The notes: generated by a model from the letters alone, not told the origin. A DNA stretch of 64,000 nt from an uncultured Clostridia bacterium (GCA_944383305.1 CALWOZ010000007.1:1-64000); one strand, 5' to 3'; shown: positions 38,189-47,931, counted from the first letter of the stretch. Numbers and translations are program-made.

Positions 38189-39622
38189 TTAAACTGTAAG
38201 TTCGCTACCTTTAGCAAGATTATTTTTATTTTGTTCTAAAACAGGCATAACCTCTTCGTTTATATAATCTAAAACTTGCATAGGAGCACGTCCAATAAAA
38301 TTTTTAGGTTCTAATATTTTTGATATATCTTCAATAGAAAGATTGAAAGATTTATCATTTACTATACGTTCTATAAGGTCATTTTTACCACCATTAACTT
38401 TAACTACTTTAGCAGCCTCCATTGAGTGTTCTCTAATTTTTTCGTGTAATTCTTGTCTATCTCCACCTTTTTTAACAGCGTCCATCATAATATTTTCTGT
38501 TGCCATAAAAGGTAATTCTTCCATAATATGTTTTTCTATAACTTTTGGATAAACAACTAAGTTTTCAGATATATTTATATAAATATTTAAAATAGCATCT
38601 GTTGCTAAAAAGGCTTCAGGTATAGAGATTCTCTTATTAGAAGAATCGTCTAAAGTTCTTTCAAACCATTGAGTAGATGTAGTAATAGCAGGATTTAAAG
38701 CATCTATCATAATGTATCTAGCAAGACCAGCAATTCGTTCAGAACGCATAGGGTTTCTTTTATATGCCATAGCAGAAGAGCCTACTTGACCTTTTTCAAA
38801 AGGTTCTTCCATTTCTTTTAAATGTTGTAAAAGACGCATATCGTTTGAAAATTTTGTAGCACTTTGTGCAATGCCACTTAATATATTTATAATAATACTA
38901 TCAAGCTTTCTAGAATATGTTTGTCCAGATACAGAAAATACACCTTTAAAACCTAGCTTTTCTGCTATTAATTTATCTAATTTTTTTACTTTTTCATTAT
39001 CATTGTTAAAAAGTTCCATAAAACTAGCTTGAGTGCCTGTTGTACCTTTAGAACCTAATAATTTTATATTTTCAAGACAAAAATCAATTTGTTCTAAATC
39101 CATCATTAAATCTTGTATCCAAAGACAAGCTCTTTTACCAACTGTTGTAAGTTGAGCAGCTTGAAAATGTGTAAATCCAAGAGTAGGTAAGTCTTTATAT
39201 TCTAAGGCAAATTTAGATAAATTAGATATAGCAGATAAAACTTTACCCTTAACAAGTTCTAAAGCATCTTTCATTATAATTATATCAGTATTATCACCTA
39301 CATAACAACTTGTTGCACCAAGATGGATTATACCTTTTGCCTTTGGACATTGTACACCATAAGCATATATATGAGCCATAACATCGTGTCTTGTTATTTT
39401 TTCACGTTCTATTGCTACATCATAATTTATATTATCCTCAAAGGACTCTAGTTCTTTTATTTGTTCGTCTGTAATATCAAGTCCTAGTTCTTTTTCTGCT
39501 TTTGCCAATGTTATCCAAAGTTTTCTCCAAGTTTTAAACTTTTTGTCTGGAGAAAAAATTTCTTTCATTTCTTTACTTGCATAACGAGAATTTAAAGGGC
39601 TTTCATAAATATTTTTATCCAT
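38189..39622 (-). CDS. purB: Adenylosuccinate lyase
   Basis: 477 residues. The fumarase-superfamily signature GSSAMAYKRNPMRSE is present with the catalytic loop serine, along with TSCYVGDNTDI and FTHFQAAQ. Splits SAICAR and adenylosuccinate, so it serves both IMP and AMP synthesis. I chose the second ATG (39622), which has AAAGGA 8 nt upstream; the ATG at 39628 is too close to that site. Next to purA, its pathway partner. Confidence 0.96.
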   Translation of the reverse strand: MDKNIYESPLNSRYASKEMKEIFSPDKKFKTWRKLWITLAKAEKELGLDITDEQIKELESFEDNINYDVAIEREKITRHDVMAHIYAYGVQCPKAKGIIHLGATSCYVGDNTDIIIMKDALELVKGKVLSAISNLSKFALEYKDLPTLGFTHFQAAQLTTVGKRACLWIQDLMMDLEQIDFCLENIKLLGSKGTTGTQASFMELFNNDNEKVKKLDKLIAEKLGFKGVFSVSGQTYSRKLDSIIINILSGIAQSATKFSNDMRLLQHLKEMEEPFEKGQVGSSAMAYKRNPMRSERIAGLARYIMIDALNPAITTSTQWFERTLDDSSNKRISIPEAFLATDAILNIYINISENLVVYPKVIEKHIMEELPFMATENIMMDAVKKGGDRQELHEKIREHSMEAAKVVKVNGGKNDLIERIVNDKSFNLSIEDISKILEPKNFIGRAPMQVLDYINEEVMPVLEQNKNNLAKGSELTV

Positions 39623-39650
39623 AGTCATTATCCTTTCTTAAATATATAAA

Positions 39651-41027
39651 TTATAATAAGTGCTCTACATTAATAGGGTAATTACCTGTAAAGCAAGCAT
39701 CACAAAAACCACTTGTAGAATTAGGTGCTATTTTATGAAGATTATCAAGACTTAAAAAGTCTAAACTATCAGCATTTATCATTTTACTAATTTCTTCAAT
39801 AGTATGTTTATTAGCTATAAGGGCATCTCTTGATGGTATGTCTGTTCCAAAAAAGCAAGGCCATAAAAATGGTGGTGAAGATATACGAACGTGAACTTTA
39901 GTAGCACCAGCTTCTCTTAAAAGATTTACTATACGTCCACTTGTAGTCCCACGAACAATACTATCATCTACCATAACAACACGTTTACCTTTGACAACGC
40001 TAGAAAGGGCATTTAACTTCATTTTAACAGCAGTATCTCGTTCTTTTTGATTAGGCTTTATAAATGTTCTTGCTATATATCTATTTTTTACAAATCCCAT
40101 TTGATTAGGGATTTTAGAATACTCAGCATATCCTTCAGCAGCACTAAGTCCAGAGTCTGGAACACCAATTACAATATCTGCCTCAACAGGAGATTGTTTT
40201 GCTAAAAACATACCAGCTCTTTTTCTTGTTTCGTGTACAACTTCATTTTCTATAAAGCTATCAGGACGAGCAAAATATATATGCTCAAATATACAAAGAT
40301 GAGATTTTTCTAAACAATTGTCTTGATAAGATGAAGTTTTGCCTTGTTCTATAACAAAAACCTCACCAGGTTTAATATTTCTTTCAAACTTTGCATCTAT
40401 TGTATTAAATGCACAAGTTTCTGAAGCAAAAACTATTGCATCTCCTTTTTTACCCATACAAAGCGGTCTAAATCCCCATCTATCACGAGCAGCTATAAGT
40501 TTATTAGGGCTCATAACAAGTAAGGAATAAGCACCTTCTAAAATATTCATAACATTTTTAACAGCTTCTTCAATAGATTTTGTATTTATACGTTCTCTAG
40601 CAATAAGATATGCTATAACCTCTGTATCAGATGTAGTTTGAAAAATAGCACCAGTTTTTTCAAGTTCTTTTTTTAATTTATACGTATTAGTAAGGTTGCC
40701 ATTGTGTGCTATTGCTAATGTACCTTTTATGTATCTTAAAACAAGAGGTTGTACATTTTCTCTAAGATTGCCACCAGTTGTTGAATATCTAACGTGTCCA
40801 ACAGCCATAGTGCCTTCTAAATCTTCTAATATTTCTTGATTAAAAACATCATTTACAAGTCCTAAGTCTTTATAGTGATATATTTCTCTATCTCTGTTTA
40901 CAGCTATACCACAACCTTCTTGCCCTCTATGTTGTAATGATACAAGTCCATAATATGTAGACTTTGCACATTCTCCATTTGGGTCATATATACCAAAAAT
41001 TCCACATTCTTCGTGAAGCTTACTCAT
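39651..41027 (-). CDS. purF: Amidophosphoribosyltransferase
   Basis: 458 residues. MSKLHEE is a short propeptide, after which the new N-terminal Cys8 (CGIFG) is the glutaminase nucleophile. The PRPP-binding motif VMVDDSIVRGTTS is present. LWPCFFGTD and GFCDACFTG match cysteines that hold the [4Fe-4S] cluster of Bacillus-type PurF. Starts de novo purine synthesis from PRPP and glutamine. The ATG at 41027 follows GGAGG by 8 nt; the longer reading begins inside purC and has no site. Confidence 0.96.
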   Translation of the reverse strand: MSKLHEECGIFGIYDPNGECAKSTYYGLVSLQHRGQEGCGIAVNRDREIYHYKDLGLVNDVFNQEILEDLEGTMAVGHVRYSTTGGNLRENVQPLVLRYIKGTLAIAHNGNLTNTYKLKKELEKTGAIFQTTSDTEVIAYLIARERINTKSIEEAVKNVMNILEGAYSLLVMSPNKLIAARDRWGFRPLCMGKKGDAIVFASETCAFNTIDAKFERNIKPGEVFVIEQGKTSSYQDNCLEKSHLCIFEHIYFARPDSFIENEVVHETRKRAGMFLAKQSPVEADIVIGVPDSGLSAAEGYAEYSKIPNQMGFVKNRYIARTFIKPNQKERDTAVKMKLNALSSVVKGKRVVMVDDSIVRGTTSGRIVNLLREAGATKVHVRISSPPFLWPCFFGTDIPSRDALIANKHTIEEISKMINADSLDFLSLDNLHKIAPNSTSGFCDACFTGNYPINVEHLL

Positions 41028-41040
41028 CTTTAATACCTCC

Positions 41041-41763
41041 TTAAACACTAGGATATTTTTCTACAAGACGTTTATATACTTCGTGATAAACATCTGCAAA
41101 TTCTCCTAAATCCAATCTAAACTGGTCTTTATCTAACTTTTTATTTGTATGTATATCCCATAATCTACAAGTATCTGGAGATATTTCATCTGAAAGAATA
41201 ATATTTTTTTCACTATCAAATCCAATCTCTATTTTAAAGTCTACAAGTTTTATATCTATATTTTTAAATATTTCTATTAAAGCTTTATTGACACTAAAAG
41301 CTAAATTAGAAATTTCTTCTATTTGTTCTCTAGTTGCAATGTTTAATGCTATCACGTGATAATCATTAATTAAAGGGTCGCCTAAGCTATCATTTTTATA
41401 GCTAAATTCAAGAGTAGGAGAGCTAAAAACTGTACCCTCAGCTGTGCCATATCTTTTACAAAAAGAACCAGCAGCTACATTTCTAACAATAACTTCTAAA
41501 GGAATAATATCTACTTTTTTTACTAAAGTTTCTCGTGGGCTAATCTCTTTTACAAAGTGTGTTTTTATACCTTGCTTTTCTAATATTTTAAAGATTAGAT
41601 TAGCAGTTTGGTTATTTATTATACCTTTGCCATCAAAAGAACCTTTCTTTTCTCCATTAAAAGCAGTAGCATCATCTTTATATTCAAAAATACAAAGATT
41701 ATCATCTTCTGTTTTAAAAACTTTTTTTGCTTTACCAGTATACAATAAATCTAATTTTTGCAT
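41041..41763 (-). CDS. purC: SAICAR synthetase
   Basis: 240 residues. KLDLLYTGKAKKVFKTED, then the KGIINNQTANLIF region, EVIVRNVAAGS and LSDEISPDTCRLW, all standard for PurC. Adds aspartate to CAIR with ATP. The ATG at 41763 has GAGAGG upstream and is preferred to the ATG at 41778. First gene of the purine unit on the minus strand. The middle pathway genes (purE, purD, purM and so on) are not here. Confidence 0.96.
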   Translation of the reverse strand: MQKLDLLYTGKAKKVFKTEDDNLCIFEYKDDATAFNGEKKGSFDGKGIINNQTANLIFKILEKQGIKTHFVKEISPRETLVKKVDIIPLEVIVRNVAAGSFCKRYGTAEGTVFSSPTLEFSYKNDSLGDPLINDYHVIALNIATREQIEEISNLAFSVNKALIEIFKNIDIKLVDFKIEIGFDSEKNIILSDEISPDTCRLWDIHTNKKLDKDQFRLDLGEFADVYHEVYKRLVEKYPSV

Positions 41764-41810
41764 AATAAAACCTCTCACTCTTAAATTTGTAAATAAAACT
41801 CTACTAAAAA

Positions 41811-41839
41811 ATTTTAAACTTTATACAAGAAAAAAGCAA
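41811..41839 (-). promoter_or_regulatory. Promoter of the pur unit
   Basis: On the minus strand: TTGCTT (41839-41834), 17-nt spacer, TAAAAT (41816-41811). I saw no purine riboswitch in the leader. The rest of the 320-bp gap to the ferritin-like gene is A/T-rich and holds a plus-strand pair TTGAAT/TTATAC around 42000-42029 that may serve that gene. Confidence 0.55.
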
Positions 41840-42083
41840 GTCTTTTTAATAAAAAAATAAATAAATTTTTATAATACAATTAAAATATGTTTATAAACTT
41901 ATAAAATTATAAATATATATAAAAAGTAATAATTTATTTAAGCATATTTAATATGAAAATAATTAATTAATAATAAATGTAGATAAGTTAGTATAATTGT
42001 TGAATATATTTAATAAAAATAAATTATACATATATTAAATTAATAAACATATACATATATAAAAGAGCTTTTGGAGGTAAAAA

Positions 42084-42599
42084 ATGTATCCGTATTTTTC
42101 AAATAAAGATGAACAAATTAAAAAATTAGACACAGTAAAAGAAAACTTAAACTCTGATAATTATAAAGATGAGAATATGGAAGAAGAGGATTTTAGAAGA
42201 TATATTATAGAATCAGTAGAAGAAGCCATAAAAGATGAAGAAAGAGATACTAAATATTATCAAAAAATGTATAATATGGTAAGTGATGAAAATGATAAAT
42301 CTATTTTAAGACAAATTTATCTTGATGAAATGAAGCATAAAAAAATTTTTATGGAATTATATAGAATTCTTACAGGAGAAGAATTTGTAATGGGACAAAT
42401 TGAAGATAAAGAAATAGAGGGAAGCTTAAAAGATGAATTATATAACAGTATACAAAGCGAGTTAGAAGGTGCAGAATTTTATAGAATGCTTATGTCAGCA
42501 TTTTTAGATTTGCCTATAAGAGATATGATATATGAACCACTTATGGACGAACAAAAACACGCATTATTAGTTAGTAATTTATATAATAAATATAAATAA
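42084..42599 (+). CDS. Ferritin-like (rubrerythrin-type) protein
   Basis: 171 residues. A charged N-terminal lead of about 45 residues precedes a four-helix bundle with two Glu plus ExxH-like sets: KDEERDTKYY, LDEMKHKKIF, SELEGAEFYR and MDEQKHALLV. That is the pattern of a di-iron ferritin-like domain. There is no rubredoxin cysteine domain, so it is not a full rubrerythrin. Related clostridial proteins are linked to oxygen stress or spore coats; the role here is unknown. GGAGGT precedes the ATG. Confidence 0.8.
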   Translation: MYPYFSNKDEQIKKLDTVKENLNSDNYKDENMEEEDFRRYIIESVEEAIKDEERDTKYYQKMYNMVSDENDKSILRQIYLDEMKHKKIFMELYRILTGEEFVMGQIEDKEIEGSLKDELYNSIQSELEGAEFYRMLMSAFLDLPIRDMIYEPLMDEQKHALLVSNLYNKYK

Positions 42600-42606
42600 T
42601 TTTAAT

Positions 42607-42648
42607 AACTTAAAAATAAAGAGTTTTAAATAACTCTTTATTTTTATT
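42607..42648 (+). terminator. Terminator after the ferritin-like gene
   Basis: AAAAATAAAGAGTT and AACTCTTTATTTTT pair with a short A/T loop. Repeat copy C starts directly after the T run, the same arrangement as copy A after the tRNA terminator. Confidence 0.88.
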
Positions 42649-42780
42649 AATTTCAATTAAGATATGCCTTTATTTTTTTAGATAAAAATTATATTTTTGG
42701 TTAAATTTTTTTAATAATTAGAAATAGCTTGTTTATTTTGATACTAAAGTATCAAAATAACTAATTGTATACAAATTATA
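42646..42780 (+). repeat. Dispersed intergenic repeat, copy C
   Basis: Starts ATTTCAATTAAGATATGCC, has an A/T-rich middle that shares AGATAAAAATTATA with copy A, and ends GAAATAGCTTGTTTATTTT then GATAC-TAAA-GTATC. The second half-palindrome is degraded to GTATACAAATTATA. It lies between the ferritin-like gene and the end of murR. Confidence 0.75.
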
Positions 42781-42789
42781 AAAAATTAG

Positions 42790-43641
42790 TTAAGTTAAAT
42801 TTTTTATTTCATTAAGCGTTTGTTTAGAAATTTTTATATTATCAACTGTTTCATCATAATATTTTGATAAGTAGTTAAAAAATATTATGTCTACAATAAA
42901 TAACTGTGTAATAAGAGATATAGTTGCAGCAGTTCTTATGGTAGATTCTCCTGTTTTTTCTGTCAAGATTATGTAGTCGGCTGTTTGACCAACTTGTGAG
43001 CTTTCTTCAGAGGTTATAGCAATAGATTTTAATCCACGATTTTTAGCAATATTTAATAATTTTATTATCTCATTTGTTTTACCACTATGTGAGATACCAA
43101 TAAAAATAGTATCAGGCTTTGAAACAGAAAGAGAGGTTACAGCTAAATGATAGTCAGTATTATAAATTATGGATAAGCCTAGTCTAATGAACTTTTGATA
43201 AATATCTGAGGCTACAAGAGAAGAAGCACCTATACCAAATACTTGTATTTGTTTAGCATTATATAAAAGATTTATAATCTCTTTTAATGTTTTGTGGTTT
43301 ATAAGTTTTTTTGTACCATTTATAGCGTGATTTAGCCTAAGTTCAAGTTTATTAATAATTAAGTCTGCATCTTCACCTTTTTCTATTTCTGAATATGATT
43401 TATCTTTTATACTAGATATATTATAAGAAAGTTGTATTTTTAGATTACTATATCCATCTACACCAATATATTTACAAAATCTAACTATTGACGCAGAACT
43501 AACACCAGCTTCTTCAGATAGTTCTTTTATAGACATATTTATAACTTTTTCAGGTCTATCTAAAATATAGTTTGCTAATTTTAACTCTGTTTTAGAAAAA
43601 CTTTTTAAGCGATCTTGTATAGATATTAAAATGTTATTCAT
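42790..43641 (-). CDS. murR: RpiR-family regulator (MurR-like)
   Basis: 283 residues. The N-terminal HTH_6 domain (LKLANYILDRPEKVINMSI then EEAGVSSASIVRFCKYIG) is followed by a SIS domain (QVFGIGASSLVASDIY, GISHSGKTNEII) that binds a sugar phosphate. In relatives the ligand is MurNAc-6-phosphate. It is downstream of murP on the same strand but separated by 127 bp with a hairpin, so it may have its own promoter. The specific role is inferred from the locus. Confidence 0.88.
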   Translation of the reverse strand: MNNILISIQDRLKSFSKTELKLANYILDRPEKVINMSIKELSEEAGVSSASIVRFCKYIGVDGYSNLKIQLSYNISSIKDKSYSEIEKGEDADLIINKLELRLNHAINGTKKLINHKTLKEIINLLYNAKQIQVFGIGASSLVASDIYQKFIRLGLSIIYNTDYHLAVTSLSVSKPDTIFIGISHSGKTNEIIKLLNIAKNRGLKSIAITSEESSQVGQTADYIILTEKTGESTIRTAATISLITQLFIVDIIFFNYLSKYYDETVDNIKISKQTLNEIKNLT

Positions 43642-43723
43642 TGTATCATCTCTTTTCTATAATATAATTAATAATATTATTATAAAACAATTAGTTATAT
43701 TAAGTAAATATAATTTTAAAAGT

Positions 43724-43761
43724 TTAATAAGGTTGTAAACTTTTGTTTACAACCTTATTAA
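43724..43761. terminator. Hairpin between murP and murR
   Basis: TTAATAAGGTTGTAAAC and GTTTACAACCTTATTAA are a perfect 17-bp stem with a TTTT loop. On the minus strand it lies 8 bp after the murP stop and is followed by a modest T-rich tract, so it probably ends or attenuates the mupG-murQ-murP transcript. Confidence 0.75.
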
Positions 43762-43768
43762 AAAATTA

Positions 43769-45190
43769 TTAAAGACTAGTTTCTTTTTTTGCATCGGCTG
43801 GAATACCAAAGAAATAAGTTATTATAAATCCACCAGCATAAGCAGCTAATAAGCCAAAAACATAACCTAGCCATTTACCATTAGCTATAAGTGGAATTAA
43901 AGCTACACCACTAGGACCAACGGCAGTAGCACCAATAGAGCCTAAAGCTCCAATAACAGCACCACCAACACCAGCTCCTAAACAAGCAGTAATAAACGGA
44001 CGACCTAAAGGTAGCGTTACACCATATATAAGAGGTTCACCAATACCTAAAATACCAACTGGTAATGCACCTTTAACTATTTCTGTTAATTGTCTATTTT
44101 TTCTACAACGTATCCATATAGCTATTGCAGCACCAACTTGACCAGCACCTGCCATAGCTAATATAGGTAATAATAAAGTAGAGCCTGTTTGTTCAATCAT
44201 TTCAAGATGAATAGGTGTTAATATTTGATGCAAACCAAACATTACCATTGGCAAAAATAGAGCACTTAACATAAAGCCAGCAAAAGCACCACCAACATTT
44301 AAAATTGCATTTATTGTACTAACTAAAGCATTAGATATAGCACCAGCAATAGGCATTATAATAAATATAGTTAATAAGCCAATAATAATTAAAGCAATAG
44401 TAGGAGTGACAATTATATCTAAAGAATCTGGAACTATACGACGAAGTTGTTTTTCTAATAAGGCTAATAACCATACAGCAAAAATTACACCAATGATACC
44501 ACCTTGACCAGCAGCTAAATTATCACCTGTAAATAAATTTTTAAGAGGTTCTTGAGCGTTCATACCAGTAAGCATAGTAATACCACCTACAACACCACCA
44601 AGAGCAGAACTTGCACCAAATTCACTAGCAGAGTTAATACCTACATAGATTACTAAATAACTAAATATACCATTTTTAATAATATTCATTATATCAACGT
44701 ACTGTTGCCAAGAGGTTGATAAATCGCCAGCGACTATTAAGTTAGATAAAACAGATGCTATACCCCCAATAATACCAGCACCAACAAAAGCAGGGATTAA
44801 AGGTACGAATATATTAGCAATAGATTTTAAAGCACGTTTAAAAGGGGTATTATTATTTGTTTTAGCTTTATGTTGGGCTTTTACTTTGGCTGCTTGTTCT
44901 TCGGCTAATTTTTTTCTATCTATTTTTTCATTAGAACCTCCTTTAATTTTGTTCATTTCATTAGCTACTTTAGTTGAAGCTCCCGGACCAACAATAATTT
45001 GTAAATTATCATCTTCAACAACACCCATTACTCCATTAATAGCCTTTAAATTATCAATATTTACTTTGCTATAATCATCAATGTCAATTCTAACGCGAGT
45101 CATACAATTAATTATCTTTAAGGCATTTTCTTTACCACCAATATTTTCAAATATTTCATTAGCTATTCTATTAATTTTATCATTTGACAT
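43769..45190 (-). CDS. murP: PTS transporter EIIBC, MurNAc type
   Basis: 473 residues. The EIIB domain at the N-terminus carries the phosphorylated cysteine C29 in IINCMTRVR, followed by an EIIC membrane domain with about ten helices (IANIFVPLIPAFVGAGIIGG, GEPLIYGVTLPLGRPF). No EIIA is fused, which fits MurP proteins that borrow EIIA-Glc. Imports and phosphorylates MurNAc or MurNAc-GlcNAc. Substrate assignment rests on the adjoining murQ and mupG. It is 11 bp after murQ. Confidence 0.9.
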   Translation of the reverse strand: MSNDKINRIANEIFENIGGKENALKIINCMTRVRIDIDDYSKVNIDNLKAINGVMGVVEDDNLQIIVGPGASTKVANEMNKIKGGSNEKIDRKKLAEEQAAKVKAQHKAKTNNNTPFKRALKSIANIFVPLIPAFVGAGIIGGIASVLSNLIVAGDLSTSWQQYVDIMNIIKNGIFSYLVIYVGINSASEFGASSALGGVVGGITMLTGMNAQEPLKNLFTGDNLAAGQGGIIGVIFAVWLLALLEKQLRRIVPDSLDIIVTPTIALIIIGLLTIFIIMPIAGAISNALVSTINAILNVGGAFAGFMLSALFLPMVMFGLHQILTPIHLEMIEQTGSTLLLPILAMAGAGQVGAAIAIWIRCRKNRQLTEIVKGALPVGILGIGEPLIYGVTLPLGRPFITACLGAGVGGAVIGALGSIGATAVGPSGVALIPLIANGKWLGYVFGLLAAYAGGFIITYFFGIPADAKKETSL

Positions 45191-45201
45191 AGTAACTCCT
45201 C

Positions 45202-46092
45202 CTATCTTATAGCTTGTCTAATAAAGCCTTTATTATTTTCTAGTTTTTGTTTAGCTTCTTCTTTAGAAGAGCCAGTTAAAATCATTACAATGGCAGTTTT
45301 TACATCTCCTCCTATTTCTAACGATTTTTGGGCAGTTTCATAATCGCAATTAGTAGCTTCCATTATTATTCGTTTAGAACGTTCTACTAATTTGCTATTA
45401 GTTGGCTGAACGTCTACCATTAAGTTTTTATATACCTTACCAATTCCTATCATAGAAATTGTAGAGATCATATTAAGAATAAGTTTTTGGGTTGTACCAG
45501 CCTTTAACCTAGTAGAACCTGTTAAAAACTCAGGACCAGCATCTACCTCTACTGGATATTTTGCATATTTACTTATTTGGGCATTTTTATTACAAGAAAT
45601 AGTGGCAGTTGTGGCTCCTATTTTATTAGCATATTCTAAAGCTCCTATTACATAAGGGGTACGACCACTAGCAGCAATACCAACAACTATATCATTAGAC
45701 GTTAGGTTAGCTTTTTCTAAATCTTCTTTGCCAAGGTCTAAAGAATCCTCGGCTCCTTCCACAGCTATTGTCATTGCCTTTTTACCACCAGCAATAATCC
45801 CTTGAACCATTTCAGGACTAACGCCAAATGTAGGTACACATTCAGAGGCATCTAAAATACCTAAACGACCACTTGTTCCGGCTCCTATATAAAAAAGACG
45901 ACCACCTTTATTAAAAGCTTCAATTGTAGATTCTATTATTGGTTTAATTTTAGGTAAAGCCTCTTTGACAGCAAGGGCTACATTTTGGTCTTCTTCATTC
46001 ATTAGTTTCATAGCTTCGTCAATAGAAAGTTGGTCTAAATTCATTGTTTTTTCATTTCTTTTTTCTGTTGTTAAATTTTGTAAGTTAATCAT
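45202..46092 (-). CDS. murQ: N-acetylmuramic acid 6-phosphate etherase
   Basis: 296 residues. SIS domain with [21 protein letters not shown] and [15 protein letters not shown], the MurQ signatures. Cleaves the lactyl ether of MurNAc-6P to give GlcNAc-6P and lactate. The C-terminal UBA-like helix ([20 protein letters not shown]) is typical. GAGGTG precedes the ATG. It starts 3 bp after mupG ends. Confidence 0.96.
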   Translation of the reverse strand: MINLQNLTTEKRNEKTMNLDQLSIDEAMKLMNEEDQNVALAVKEALPKIKPIIESTIEAFNKGGRLFYIGAGTSGRLGILDASECVPTFGVSPEMVQGIIAGGKKAMTIAVEGAEDSLDLGKEDLEKANLTSNDIVVGIAASGRTPYVIGALEYANKIGATTATISCNKNAQISKYAKYPVEVDAGPEFLTGSTRLKAGTTQKLILNMISTISMIGIGKVYKNLMVDVQPTNSKLVERSKRIIMEATNCDYETAQKSLEIGGDVKTAIVMILTGSSKEEAKQKLENNKGFIRQAIR

Positions 46093-46095
46093 ATT

Positions 46096-47157
46096 TTACA
46101 CCTCTTTTAATTGAAATTTTACATTAGATTTGATTAATGATAATAAGGCAATATCTTCTTCTACAATATTTCCTATTACATTTACTCTGTCATCACTATC
46201 TAAATTTTCTTTACAAATTTGTATCTCTCCGGTATATCTACCATAGTTTACATTGTCTATGGTAACTGAGCCTATTTTACGTTTTATATTATTATTAGGA
46301 CTTATAAAAGGAATTTGTAAAAATCTAGCATTATCACTTCTAATTACTTTTTTTGAAAAATCAGGACGATTTTGATGAAATCCTAGTACAAAATTTTTTA
46401 TTGTAGGGTCAGTTTCTATCATATTACAATTTAGTTCAATAGTTTTTGTTTTTATCCAGTTGTTGATTTTATTAAAACTTTCTAAAGAAATTTCGGGATC
46501 CCCAATATAAACATTATCAACTAAATAATTAGTAGCCATATCAATAAAACTAAAATAAGTAGTTGTATACCTATGGTCTTCTATTGTTGGTAAGCCCTTA
46601 AACACAGGACCACGTAAAATTTTATCACCTGGGACAAAAGCTACAACTTTAAAACCTTCATTTTTTAAAATTTTATTTAATGATAAGAAAAAGTCTTTAT
46701 CAAGTCCAGTGTCCTCTCGAGGATAGTAGTTATGCCACATTTCAAATGATGAAAAATTAGCATTATACTTTTTTAAATCATCAATAAACTCTGTAGTAAT
46801 GGTACTAGCATTAAGAGCAACTGTTATTTCATTAGATGCTTTTGCTATTGTTTCTGTTGATATACCATAGTCCATTCTTAAACCAGTAACACCAATTTCT
46901 TTTAGATTTGACAAATTATTAAAACTAAAACCAGCTTTGTTTAATGAATCCTTAGAAATATCAACCATTAAATTAAGGTTTAAACTTTTTGCTATTTTCC
47001 CTAGATTAGTTAATCTTTCTTTATAAATAGTGGCATCATTTTCTGGTATATGTATAGATGAGAAGATACCTTTAGCACCCATTTGTTTAGCTAGATTAAT
47101 ATAGTCTTTAGTTTCATTTGTAATAGGTTCATTTAAAAAAACAGAAATACCAAGCAA
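46096..47157 (-). CDS. mupG: 6-phospho-N-acetylmuramidase MupG (DUF871)
   Basis: 353 residues. The barrel begins LGISVFLNEP and contains GAKGIFSSIHIPEND, MWHNYYPREDTGLD and FVPGDKILRGPVFKGLPT, matching DUF871/MupG. In Staphylococcus aureus MupG splits MurNAc-6P-GlcNAc into MurNAc-6P and GlcNAc inside the cell, which MurQ then uses. The order mupG-murQ-murP-murR matches S. aureus. First gene of the unit, with AAGGAGG upstream. Confidence 0.9.
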   Translation of the reverse strand: MLGISVFLNEPITNETKDYINLAKQMGAKGIFSSIHIPENDATIYKERLTNLGKIAKSLNLNLMVDISKDSLNKAGFSFNNLSNLKEIGVTGLRMDYGISTETIAKASNEITVALNASTITTEFIDDLKKYNANFSSFEMWHNYYPREDTGLDKDFFLSLNKILKNEGFKVVAFVPGDKILRGPVFKGLPTIEDHRYTTTYFSFIDMATNYLVDNVYIGDPEISLESFNKINNWIKTKTIELNCNMIETDPTIKNFVLGFHQNRPDFSKKVIRSDNARFLQIPFISPNNNIKRKIGSVTIDNVNYGRYTGEIQICKENLDSDDRVNVIGNIVEEDIALLSLIKSNVKFQLKEV

Positions 47158-47215
47158 TTTAACAACCTCCTTTTATAAAATTTTATTTTTAATATTAATA
47201 ATTAATTTTGATTAT

Positions 47216-47244
47216 ATTATAAACTTTATGAAATAAAATTTCAA
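47216..47244 (-). promoter_or_regulatory. mup promoter with palindromic operator
   Basis: On the minus strand: TTGAAA (47244-47239), 17-nt spacer, TATAAT (47221-47216). A palindrome GAAAT-AAA-ATTTC (47230-47242) overlaps the -35 box and spacer, a good position for MurR repression. TTATGAAAT occurs again about 40 bp upstream of the promoter near 47268-47276. Confidence 0.7.
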
Positions 47245-47330
47245 TATTTATAAATATAGAAAAAAATTATGAAATTTTGTTTAATTTTTATATTGACTTT
47301 TTTATTTTTAATAAATAGATAAAGTTAATG

Positions 47331-47359
47331 TTGACAATGTAAAAAAATAGTAATATACT
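47331..47359 (+). promoter_or_regulatory. Promoter of the TPP-riboswitch operon
   Basis: TTGACA (47331-47336), 17-nt spacer, TATACT (47354-47359). The transcript should start near 47366, just before the aptamer. Confidence 0.8.
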
Positions 47360-47378
47360 TAAACATAAGTTAATACTA

Positions 47379-47472
47379 TTCAAGGGTGCTAAGTTTTCTT
47401 GGCTGAGAGAATGTTAATTGATACATTTAACCTTTAACCTGAACTGGATAATGCCAGCGTAGGAAGAATATG
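47379..47472 (+). ncRNA. TPP riboswitch (THI element) aptamer
   Basis: Conserved blocks in order: AAGGGTGCT, GGCTGAGA at 47401-47408, a variable stem, then ACCTGAACTGGATAATGCC and AGCGTAGGAAG. These match the thi-box consensus. A terminator follows directly, so thiamine pyrophosphate should switch the downstream transporter genes off. Confidence 0.96.
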
Positions 47473-47483
47473 TTGTATTTTAT

Positions 47484-47514
47484 GTGCAAAGGTGTTTTTC
47501 CTTTGCATTTTTTT
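47484..47514 (+). terminator. Riboswitch expression-platform terminator
   Basis: TGCAAAGG (47485-47492), loop TGTTTTT, CCTTTGCA (47500-47507), then seven T. It sits between the aptamer and the first gene. Confidence 0.9.
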
Positions 47515-47625
47515 ATACTAATTAATCTATAATTTTATTTTTTAACTTAAAAATATTTTAAAATAAATTTTAAATTTTTCCTATTTATAGTATTAACTAA
47601 AAATATAATATAAAGGAGAATGAAA

Positions 47626-47931
47626 ATGAACAAAAATTATGAAGCAAGTATGGCGATACAAATATTGCCACGATTATCACAAAGAGAGGACAACGTAAGG
47701 GTAATAGACAAAGTAATAGAAAATATAAAAAGCAAGGGGCTTAATATGGTTGTTTGTCCTTTTGAAACAGTTATAGAAGGGGAGTTAAATCAAATATTAG
47801 ATATTTTAAAAGAAAGCATATTAATAGCAGAAAAAGAAGGAGCTAAAGATATACTTACATATATAAAAATAGCTTATAATCCTTTAGGAGTAATGAGTAT
47901 AGATGAAAAAGTTTCAAAGCATAATATATAA
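47626..47931 (+). CDS. Thiamine-binding protein, MTH1187/DUF77 family
   Basis: 101 residues. MAIQILPRL, then VIDKVIENIKSKGLNMVVCPFETVIEG follows the MTH1187/YkoF-like ferredoxin fold, which binds thiamine or its pyrimidine precursor. I chose the ATG at 47626, 8 nt after AAAGGAG, rather than 47620. First gene under the TPP riboswitch. Its 3' end overlaps the permease gene by 29 bp. In other clostridia the same small protein accompanies ThiXYZ-like transporters. Confidence 0.85.
   Translation: MNKNYEASMAIQILPRLSQREDNVRVIDKVIENIKSKGLNMVVCPFETVIEGELNQILDILKESILIAEKEGAKDILTYIKIAYNPLGVMSIDEKVSKHNI

Noticed and set aside
41764..42083. Purine riboswitch upstream of purC
   Set aside because: Neither strand shows the conserved purine-aptamer loop sequences.
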